A DNA stretch of 64,000 nt from Saprospiraceae bacterium. GTDB lineage: Bacteria; Bacteroidota; Bacteroidia; Chitinophagales; Saprospiraceae. How positions within the stretch are numbered: position 1 is the stretch's first letter; each line of letters begins with the position of its first letter. Position numbers and translations under genes: made by a program. Under the pieces are notes generated by a model that saw only the letters and a program-made list of their open reading frames with translations, was not told where the DNA came from and searched no databases. Shown piece after piece: positions 54,701 through 62,200 of the stretch. The DNA lies in NCBI GenBank assembly GCA_027488135.1, contig JAIYCH010000085.1, forward strand, positions 1 through 64,000, read 5' to 3'.

Positions 54701-54964
54701 GTTATTTTGCCTAAATTCTTCTCTCCAAATGGTGATGGAAATAATGAACGCTGGGAAATACCCTATTTTAATATCTTGTATCCTCAGGGAACGGTAATTA
54801 TTTTAGATCGATACGGAAGGAAACTTTTAGAATATAAAGGTAATTTTGAGGGTTGGGATGGAAATATTGGTGGTTTTAGTGCCAGTACAGGGGTTTATTG
54901 GTATATTGTTCAGCTGGAAAAAGATGCTATTCCTGTAAAGGGTAATTTCACATTAGTCCGTTAG
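51791..54964 (+). CDS. Large surface protein with type B T9SS C-terminal domain
   Basis: A 1057-residue secreted protein with a signal peptide (FLFLFVGISFLSGSVMAQ). It contains two copies of the module shared with the giant protein (about 30-140 with DTIAIFVGDQIRGIS, and 290-400 with DLLAAYIDGDLRGVA), an Ig/cadherin-like stretch between them, and two tandem 146-residue repeats (about 466-611 and 612-757). Each repeat opens with a putative metal-binding motif (DFDGDGFGDS or DEDGDGFGNP, then LDCDDSDD). The C-terminus (about 975-1057; FFSPNGDGNNERWEIP, then FEGWDG and STGVYWYIV) is the gliding-motility-associated type B sorting domain. Such substrates usually need a PorP/SprF protein, available two genes upstream. 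Confidence 0.88.
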   Translation: MSFVRVNFRFLFLFVGISFLSGSVMAQKPNWLPPNAALFSFNTSVTAVIKYDGVLTSALEDTIAIFVGDQIRGISVPSKIGNDIRHYITVYSSQTSEILKIKVYHALSNRVYDLNDSLLFIAQSPIGNYEKPYEINVFSSGDAPLSIDSISDKYTLQNIPFDTIDLPLFLNQPDVDLVTWTVSSHPDFVTNILGGKLLITPRNGFIGSGAIEIKATEQTINANYAIQTIKLNVLKPPLPPRWDSIPGQGILKGNAFKSFLLSDYENNYEGECLTFDYLPVLPQIIDPEPSPKWVVQQTFLNSMTFIARPVYTPTLPFNHPDDLLAAYIDGDLRGVAEPQVINGQILYFLGVGSQQSVGVITFHFYSGALKRKFIAPIKIPYITSAVRGSVEMPFEINISPIQPVIDSNNLVQLQIIDSAWIGKINFRFQAKDCSFPALSSVSRPFLESVTFVPFWVTTNNADLFTYYRDFDGDGFGDSSFSQTIANPTSPVNYVTNKLDCDDSDDAVNPSPSIATVADASFCIGMLTDSIVFKRGSNGVNSPSSKTIYKWINNNPAIGLAASGTGNIVPFFTTNIKSRNDTAQIIVTPEINGCFGIKDTFLLIVRNEVLNTYYKDEDGDGFGNPAISVKICDVNAPANYVSNKLDCDDSDDTIKPYPTLTAVQDKSFCFGMFTDSINFTRSINGIVVNSNKISYKWTNNNTAIGLAASGTGNIVPFFTTNTKSSNDTAQIIVTPEINGCLGTKDTFLLIVKADSLPRVSSLNCSSYSISSMVLPNANDLYQNTLRLPYAGGNGMRYDSIIIKSEGVSGLTLKLKPGLLSKGDGFLEFVLIGIPLQGGMATFKIDFGRADCNFGSPCEISLVVGIERPKLNEILCSQVVFLPGKIYAKVPYYGKIDLPYLGGNEKLAPAQLFQSEGIRGMTAKFNADTLRRNGGLLRFNLDGMPEQTGTLNLTVEIGSKSCVLNLLIEEFPVILPKFFSPNGDGNNERWEIPYFNILYPQGTVIILDRYGRKLLEYKGNFEGWDGNIGGFSASTGVYWYIVQLEKDAIPVKGNFTLVR
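53454..53951 (+). repeat. Recent internal duplication: two identical 60-nt blocks 438 nt apart
   Basis: Positions 53454-53513 and 53892-53951 are identical base for base, including third codon positions, and the surrounding 146-codon repeats are clearly related. Identity at silent sites points to recent duplication or gene conversion within the surface protein gene. Confidence 0.9.
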
Positions 54965-54995
54965 ATCATGACCCAAAGCAGATACTAAAGAAGTT

Positions 54996-56429
54996 TCATT
55001 TTCCCGTTCCCTGAACTAAAACAACCAAAGTATAAAACATAATTTTAAAATCCAGCGCAATAGATCTGTTTTCCAGATATAGTATATCATATTTAAGGCG
55101 CTGGATCATTTGATCGACATCAGATGCATATCCGTATTTGACTTGACCCCAAGATGTAATTCCTGGCCTTACCTTGAGAAGATGACGATAATGGGGAGCC
55201 TTTTCCATAATCTTATCGATATAAAATTTTCGCTCAGGGCGCGGACCCACTAAACTCATTTCTCCAATGAGCACATTCCAGAATTGAGGTAATTCGTCGA
55301 GCCTCCATTTTCTCATGATAGCGCCAAAGGGTGTGCAACGACTATCTTCATCTTTAGAAAGTTGGGGTCCACCGTGTTCGGCATTTTCGTACATTGATCT
55401 GAATTTCAAAATGGTAAAGGGCACACCTTGCAGTCCAATTCTTTCTTGCCTATAAAATATCGGCCCAACAGATGATTGCTTCACTTTTAGAGACAGATAG
55501 ACAAAGAGCGGAGATAATAAAAGTAAAGAAACAAAGGAAACAAAAACATCAAGGACCCGCTTAAATGATATTTGCCATGGAGGCATTATTTCCTGATTTA
55601 TTTCAATGAGGGCCGTGCCAAATACCTGATTCATTTTAACACTTCCTAACATGATATCATACATATCAGGAATAATTTTAACGTGTAAAATGGGCCTGAA
55701 ATCAAATAAGGAAGTAATAAGTTGTTTTAATAAATTGTGTTCCTGCGTTTGTATGGCAATAATGACCTCCTCAATGTGATATTCTTTAATAATACAATCT
55801 AAATCTTTTATGTTTCCAAGGTATTTTAATTTTGCTTCTAAAGGAGATACTTTTTCTTTGTTACTTCTTAAAAATCCAATAAAATGGTAGCCGTAGGAAC
55901 GTTTTTGTGAAATGATTTCTTCGTAAAGTGCCAACGCTTCTGTATTACCGCCAATAAAGATGGTATTAAATTTCACCATTCCCTGACGGATTCTACGGGA
56001 TGCTGCGGTTAATAAAATCATTCTTGTAACCACAGTAAGTAGGAAGTGAAAGCTGAAAAGGGCTAAAAATGATTGATAGTAAGTGGTGTAATTAGACACA
56101 AAATCATCAAGTATCAGGGTAAAAAACAGAATTAAAACGCCAAAAAAGGAGAGAAAAAAGGTTCTTGACAGCGTTTTTAACCTGGAATGTCTGTGTATAT
56201 CTCCATATTGATCAAACAATGAATACACCAGAAACCAGCCAATGGGTATAATAATCAGTCCGTACCAGAAATTAGTATCTTGAAAAATGACCGAAAAGTT
56301 CTGTTCCTTTTCAATAATCATTTTTCTGTAAGCAAAAAAAAGGCCCCAGGCGATCATGGCACAGAAATAATCAGCCCATTTATAAAAGAGGGTATGACCA
56401 TTAAGGTTCCTTTGTTTTGTTTTACTCAT
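54996..56429 (-). CDS. Polyprenyl-phosphate sugar-1-phosphate transferase (WcaJ type)
   Basis: The enzyme starts exopolysaccharide or O-unit synthesis by moving a sugar-1-phosphate from a nucleotide sugar to undecaprenyl phosphate. The 477-residue protein has four to five N-terminal membrane helices, a CoA/NAD-binding-like central domain (about 140-240; NTIFIGGNTEALALYEEI) and the C-terminal bacterial sugar transferase domain (about 285-477; KRVLDVFVSFVSLLLLSP, FRSMYENAEHGGPQLS, KWRLDELPQFWNVL, MSLVGPRPERKFYI, VRPGITSWGQVKYG). It is coupled to the lipoprotein gene by a 1-nt overlap. No other glycan genes lie nearby. Confidence 0.93.
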   Translation of the reverse strand: MSKTKQRNLNGHTLFYKWADYFCAMIAWGLFFAYRKMIIEKEQNFSVIFQDTNFWYGLIIIPIGWFLVYSLFDQYGDIHRHSRLKTLSRTFFLSFFGVLILFFTLILDDFVSNYTTYYQSFLALFSFHFLLTVVTRMILLTAASRRIRQGMVKFNTIFIGGNTEALALYEEIISQKRSYGYHFIGFLRSNKEKVSPLEAKLKYLGNIKDLDCIIKEYHIEEVIIAIQTQEHNLLKQLITSLFDFRPILHVKIIPDMYDIMLGSVKMNQVFGTALIEINQEIMPPWQISFKRVLDVFVSFVSLLLLSPLFVYLSLKVKQSSVGPIFYRQERIGLQGVPFTILKFRSMYENAEHGGPQLSKDEDSRCTPFGAIMRKWRLDELPQFWNVLIGEMSLVGPRPERKFYIDKIMEKAPHYRHLLKVRPGITSWGQVKYGYASDVDQMIQRLKYDILYLENRSIALDFKIMFYTLVVLVQGTGK

Positions 56430-57313
56430 TAAAAAGAAATTAGTTTGATATTGTCAAAATGAACACTGGCATTTTCCTTCCCTTCAGGTAACGCAGCATT
56501 AAAAATGACTCTGTAATAGAGCGATTTTCTTAAGGCAAGCGTGCTTCCCAGGTTAAAATATATCTTTTTCCAATCGGCCGATTCTTTAAATCCTGCAATA
56601 GGCACAATGATGCCAGCCTCCTCTATATTTTCAGTATCATAAAATTGAACACCAATAACGCAAGGTGTCTCTCCTTTATAATCCATTTCAAGATAAACGG
56701 GTTGACCTGGATTAAAGGTATTTTTATATTTTGCGTTCGAACCCACGGTTACTATTGGCGCTGATTTGGTTAACTGCATTTTTCCCGAAAATTTACCCTC
56801 AAAGACATTGCTATCACTATAAGGTAAGACCCTGTTTTCGGGTGATCCGCTGACTAGAAAGGAGAAAAAAGAGGTGTTATTTTCAAAATTTTCAACAAAA
56901 TGAAATTTTGACGACGATAAATAACTGGTTTCTAGTTTTAAAGTATCTGTTTTTAAAGCAGTTAAATTAACCTTTACTTTGATTGGGTTGAAAAATGGGT
57001 AATTCTCAGGCGTTGCACCTATGCCATTTTCTTTTATGCCTGCTTGAATGGTTAAATTTTGTTCCCCATATAATAACAAGGGAATTTTTGCTGGTAAGGG
57101 AAACATACCTAAAAATTCGGTATCGTTAAATAACCAGACATCCGTTATTTTTTGAGAAGAACTCCCCTGATTAACAAAGGTTTTTAAACGAAATTCGTTT
57201 ACATAAAGGTAACTGGGTACAGGTTCGTTTTGTTCTAAAAGAGAACACGAAGGAAATATTAATAATAATAAAAAATAAAAATGGGCAAAGGAGTGTTTTT
57301 TCGAAATCATCAC
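56429..57313 (-). CDS. Unknown lipoprotein upstream of the sugar transferase
   Basis: This 294-residue protein has a lipoprotein signal with lipobox FPSC (Cys23). The rest looks like two beta-sandwich domains; the second (about 135-294) has VENFENNTSFFSF, KFSGKMQLTKS and VHFDNIKLISF, reminiscent of carbohydrate-binding jelly-roll modules. Position directly before the transferase suggests an envelope polysaccharide role, but this is only context. Confidence 0.7.
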   Translation of the reverse strand: MMISKKHSFAHFYFLLLLIFPSCSLLEQNEPVPSYLYVNEFRLKTFVNQGSSSQKITDVWLFNDTEFLGMFPLPAKIPLLLYGEQNLTIQAGIKENGIGATPENYPFFNPIKVKVNLTALKTDTLKLETSYLSSSKFHFVENFENNTSFFSFLVSGSPENRVLPYSDSNVFEGKFSGKMQLTKSAPIVTVGSNAKYKNTFNPGQPVYLEMDYKGETPCVIGVQFYDTENIEEAGIIVPIAGFKESADWKKIYFNLGSTLALRKSLYYRVIFNAALPEGKENASVHFDNIKLISF

Positions 57314-57326
57314 TTTAAATATTTTA

Positions 57327-57334
57327 CAAAATTA
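57327..57334 (-). promoter_or_regulatory. -7 promoter box of the lipoprotein-transferase operon
   Basis: The minus strand reads TAATTTTG, matching TAnnTTTG, 14 nt before the start codon at 57313. Confidence 0.45.
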
Positions 57335-57347
57335 GCATGTTTTAAGG

Positions 57348-57355
57348 TACTTTTG
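57348..57355 (+). promoter_or_regulatory. -7 promoter box of the gene at 57378
   Basis: TACTTTTG matches TAnnTTTG, 22 nt before the ATG and back-to-back with the leftward box 13 nt away. Confidence 0.45.
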
Positions 57356-57377
57356 CACAAATAAAAACGTCAACCAG

Positions 57378-58124
57378 ATGAAAAAAATATTTTTAATTGC
57401 TTATCTTTTCATTCAAGCCAGTGTTTTTTCTTTCTCACTAGATTTGGAACTTAATCAGTGGTATGATTTTACAGGCAAATTGAACGACAAAAGTATTAAA
57501 CTTTCTTTCTATACCCTTAAAGGTGGAAAACTTATTGGAAGTTATTGTTCTTTTTCAAATGAAGCTAAGGTAGCTTTAAGCGGCTCTGTGAAAGGTAATG
57601 AAATCTATTTGATTGCTTCTATAAATGGGAAATTTACCGATGAATTAATAGGTAAAATATTCACAGATGACCAGGATAGATTGGAGGTAACCTGGCATAA
57701 AATGCCCAATGGTGAAAAAATTATTTTTAAATCTGTTTTGTCATCTGTAACCACTGGAACATCTGCTAAAAGATATGCCCATGTTATAGGATCAGATGCA
57801 GCGGTGGAACAATTTGTGGCCAATGTAAGAAAAGCTATATCACAAGGAGATAAAATATGGTTAGCTGCCAACCTCTTCTATCCATTAAATGTTAGAGTTT
57901 CTGAAAAATTGGTTCTAAACCTAAAAAGCAAAAATCAGTTTTTATTGCAATACGATAAAATTTTCACGACTGAATTTAAATCTGCATTAAGTAAAACCTT
58001 CTCTCATAACCATTTTAATAATTATCAAGGAGTTATGATTGGTGACGGAGAAATATGGATAAATAATGCTTTAAATGCCTCTGAATTAAAACCACAATTT
58101 CAAATTATTGCTATTAATCCTTAA
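57378..58124 (+). CDS. Secreted protein of unknown function
   Basis: This 248-residue protein has a signal peptide (IFLIAYLFIQASVFSFS). Residues 20-115 look like a lipocalin-like or small beta-barrel domain with GTW/GSY-type strands (FTGKLNDKSIKLSFYTLKG, GKLIGSYCSFSNEAKVALSG). Residues 140-245 resemble a periplasmic NTF2-like region (VEQFVANVRKAISQGDKIWL). No lipobox or T9SS tail is present. Function is unknown; it diverges from the lipoprotein-transferase operon. Confidence 0.7.
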   Translation: MKKIFLIAYLFIQASVFSFSLDLELNQWYDFTGKLNDKSIKLSFYTLKGGKLIGSYCSFSNEAKVALSGSVKGNEIYLIASINGKFTDELIGKIFTDDQDRLEVTWHKMPNGEKIIFKSVLSSVTTGTSAKRYAHVIGSDAAVEQFVANVRKAISQGDKIWLAANLFYPLNVRVSEKLVLNLKSKNQFLLQYDKIFTTEFKSALSKTFSHNHFNNYQGVMIGDGEIWINNALNASELKPQFQIIAINP

Positions 58125-58178
58125 CGGTTGTAGCTTGATTTTTTCCGTAGTGGCATTTATTTTTTGTTCCTTTGTCTC

Positions 58179-59234
58179 ATGAAAAAAGTAAAATATTTAA
58201 TTGTTGGACAAGGAATTGCTGGTACCGTTTTGGCCCATACCTTGGAAGATGAGCACCTCGATTTCCATATCATTCATCAACGTCAACCAGGAGAATCTTC
58301 CTCCATTGCGGCAGGCATTATCAACCCCATCACCGGAAAGTATTTTATAAAATCATGGCAGGTAGATACCTTATTACCTTTCGCTGAAAAAAAATATTTT
58401 CAATGGGAACATAAACTTAACAGTACATTTTATTTCCCCCGAATTATTCTTAGGTCGCTTCACGGAGTTTCAGAGCAGAATGATTGGCTGGCAAAAACAG
58501 CAGATCCTTCAGTGAAACATTATATTGCTGATTTTGTCAATGTTACCCCTTTTGACTGGATTAATAATGCACCGCTCGGTTATGGTCAAACCATCGGTGG
58601 AGGTCAGGTGAAATGGCATGATTTTCTGACGCAATCGGAAGCTTACTGGACTAAAAAGGGTGTTTATACCAAAGCATTATTCGATTACCAGGCTTTGGTG
58701 ATTTCAGAAAATGGCGTTCAATACGGAGATATCTTTGCTGAACAAATTATTTTTTGTGAAGGACATTTTATGTTACAAAATCCATGGTTTAATTTTTTAC
58801 CCTTAGACGGAGCGAAAGGCGAAGCTCTTTTAGTGAAAATGGATAAGGTTCATCTCGATATTATCATAAAGCATAAATTTTTTCTTTCTCCTTTTTCGGA
58901 GCATGTACTTTGGGCAGGTGCTACCAATAAATGGGAATTTTCTCATTTCCTGCCCGATGAAGATTCGGAAAGCTTGCTACACAGTGAAGTGGGTAAAATG
59001 ATTTGTCATGATTACACTATTTTAAAACACTTAGTGGGTATTCGGCCTACGGTTAAGGACAGAAGACCACTTATTGGTCGTCATCCTGTTTATTCCAGAT
59101 TATTCATTTTTAATGGGTTAGGAACGAAGGGAACCTCCCTCGCGCCCTATTGGGCGAATCATTTTGTTGAATTTTTATATAAAAATGGGGATTTAAGCAA
59201 AGAAGTTAGCATCAACAGGTTTAAAAATAAATAA
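58179..59234 (+). CDS. FAD-dependent oxidoreductase (DAO family)
   Basis: This is a roughly 351-residue flavoprotein of the D-amino-acid-oxidase fold. The FAD-binding dinucleotide motif is IVGQGIAGTVLAHTL right at the N-terminus, with SSIAAGIINPITGKYFIKSW after it and the C-terminal flavin loop VGIRPTVKDRRPLIGRHP and GLGTKGTSLAPYWA. The substrate is probably an amine or amino acid; related proteins include the oxidoreductase half of MnmC and glycine oxidase. An ATG at 58164 adds only five residues; MKKVKYLIVGQG at 58179 is the natural family start. Confidence 0.88.
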   Translation: MKKVKYLIVGQGIAGTVLAHTLEDEHLDFHIIHQRQPGESSSIAAGIINPITGKYFIKSWQVDTLLPFAEKKYFQWEHKLNSTFYFPRIILRSLHGVSEQNDWLAKTADPSVKHYIADFVNVTPFDWINNAPLGYGQTIGGGQVKWHDFLTQSEAYWTKKGVYTKALFDYQALVISENGVQYGDIFAEQIIFCEGHFMLQNPWFNFLPLDGAKGEALLVKMDKVHLDIIIKHKFFLSPFSEHVLWAGATNKWEFSHFLPDEDSESLLHSEVGKMICHDYTILKHLVGIRPTVKDRRPLIGRHPVYSRLFIFNGLGTKGTSLAPYWANHFVEFLYKNGDLSKEVSINRFKNK

Positions 59235-59285
59235 TCTAAACGTTTCTGTCGTTATCCATTTAATTCAAATTATAAAAAATTTACC

Positions 59286-62200
59286 ATGAAATGTACTGTT
59301 TTAAAAGCATTTTTATTTATACTTCCAATGGTCGGATTGGCTTCACCTTCTCTTGATGTAAGCCCTATTCATACATTTGAAAAAACACCTTCAATGAATT
59401 ATAATGAATTGTGGAAAACAGTAGATTCTCTCCATCAAAATGGATTGTACAGAGAAGCATCAGCTAAGGTGGACCTTATTTATATTCTTGCAAAGGAAAA
59501 CAAAGAAACGGAGCAATTTATTAAGTCTTTATTGTACACGGTAAATTATTTAAATGAGTTGGACGAACATGGAAATATCCTTGGAATAAATAGATTAGAG
59601 AAAGAGCTTCTTACCATTGGGTTTCCGGAAAATGCTATCATTCACAGTATTTTAGCCGAACTTTATGCAAATTATTTACAAAGGGAGTCATGGTCTTTGA
59701 TGGATCGAAAGGAGGTAGAAGGTGAAAGACCCGATGACCTCAAATTATGGTCCATAAGACATTTTGAGGACATAATTTCTGAACATTATTTTAAAAGTGT
59801 TTCATTTCCGGACGCTAAGAATTTTGAACTAAAAAAAATAGACGGACTTTTTTTGAATCCGGCAAAAGAGGCTTATTTTTTAAAAACACTGTATGACTTT
59901 TTGGTCTTTCGTGCTACGCAATATTTTACTGCTCAGGAGAGTAGATTAATTAAGCCCGATGATGTATTCTATTTGCAAAATGCTGCCTCTTTATCTTCTG
60001 TAGAAGCTTTTATTGATATTGATTTTTCAAGGGCAGATTCTTCTTCTTTTGTCAGAAAAGCTCTTGTACTATTTCAGGATATTTTAACTTTTCATCGTTT
60101 AGATAAAGATCCTGCCATTTTCATTGATTTTGATCGGCAACGTTTATTATTTGTCCATCGAAATTTGATTAATGATGATAAAGACGTTTTATTGAAAAAG
60201 GAATTAGAAAATTTAATAAAAAAGTTCCCTGCGCAGCCTGCTACTGCTGAAACATATTATTTGTTAGCCAATGAAAAGTACAAACAAAAATTATTAAATG
60301 AATCCGTTACTTTATGCGAGCAAGCTATTAAAAAGTTCCCCAAAACGTTCGGGGCGTTTAAGTGTAACGAGCTTTTGCAAAGTATTAGGGTAAAAAACTT
60401 ATCATTAACCCTAGAAGATAACGGGTTACCCAACCAGCCCATTTTATTAAAAGTTACTTTTCAAAATATCCAGTCATTTAAAGGTGGGGTCGTTCCTGTT
60501 TCGTTTTCAACCTTCCAGCAAAGTAAGTTATTATATATAGAGGAGGATATTCAATTGTTTTTAAAGAATAAAAGGCCTGAAAAGGAGGCTTTAATCGTTC
60601 TGCCTAAGACTACTGATTATCAACAACATGTAACTGAAATTTCTTTAGACGGACTTCCCGTAGGTCATTACCTCTATGTATTTAAAAGCGATGAAACAAA
60701 GTATTCCTTTCTATCTTTTCAAATATCAAACATCGGCTATTTTGTTAATAATGAGGGTTTTGAAAAGGTATCTTTTCAATTTTTCGATAAAAAATCAACG
60801 GAACCTAAAGGAGGTACAAGCGTTTTAGCTATTCCCGTGAGAACAGGTTATTTTTCGCCCAATGCGCCTGTCATTACCTTTAAAGAAACGTGGAAAGAGA
60901 GTGATGACTTAGGTTATCTTTCGTATTCTTTACCCCAGGGTGCTTTTAATTTCAAAATAGCAAATGGTGAAGATACCTTACTGACAGAGGAGAATTTTTA
61001 TATTGGAGAAAGGTATAGGGAAGAATTATCAATAGTTTTAAAATCAAATATTTTTTCTGACAGGAAGATTTACAGACCAGGACAAACCATTTTTTGGAAA
61101 GCCATTTTAATGGAACGCAATGGCATTGAAAAACCAAAAATTTCTGCAAATAAAGAGGTAACCATTTCTTTTTTTGATCCAAATGGTAGTTTGTTGGTCC
61201 AAAATACCCTGGTATCTAATGAAATGGGTTCACTCAACGGCCGTTTTGATATTCCGTTGAACTTAGTAAAGGGAAACTATACCCTGGTTAGTTCACACGG
61301 TGGTAACAGGGAAAGCATTCAGGTAGAAGAATATAAACGTCCGCAGTTTGAGATAAATTTTGAAAAGGCTCCCGTTGGTATGCTCGGCGATTCTTTAGAA
61401 GTTAAAGGAAATGCGGCTTTTTTTAATGGCACAATGATTGAAAATGCCATAGTTAAATGGGAAATTTACAGACATTCGTTTCCAGAAAACTGGAGGTCGA
61501 TGCGCCGGTTCTATTTACGCGATGCTGGTAGTTTTTTATCGTCAGGTGAAGGTGTAACCAACGAAAACGGAGCGTTTATTATTCCTTTTTTTGCTCAGGC
61601 AGATATTTCTATCGGGCAAGATAAACGCCCTGCTTTTCAGTTTGAAGTAAAGGTTACAGTAACTTCTCCGTCAGGTGAAATACAACAAAAGACCCTTGCT
61701 TTTAATATTGGTTACTCGAAGGTTAAGCTGGATGTTCAGATACCCGAAAATTGGGATAAACAAAAGGGCACGCTTGATTGGTCTCTTTTTTTATCCGATT
61801 GGAATGGGGACAAGGTACCTGGCAACGTAAATATTTCTCTGGTCAATTTAAAAGAACCAAGGCAACATTTTGTCCAAAGAAAATGGCCTTTTCCTGATTT
61901 ACCCTCAATAACCAGGGAGGATTATATTCGCTTGTTTCCTTACACCCCAGGTTTTAATGAAGATAATTTAGATTCTCTTGAAGTATTAAAGACTATTTAT
62001 GAGGATAATCTTCTTGTGAATGGGGAGAAAATGTTGGAAATACCCATGACGAATCTTGATCCTGGTTATTATGCAGTAAAAATAGAATGGAAGGATGGAA
62101 CGACCGGTATAAATGAAAAAATAGATCAAAAGTTATTTTATTTATTTGATTCAGATGCCATTAGAATTGCAACACCAAAATGGATGGATATTCATTTGGA

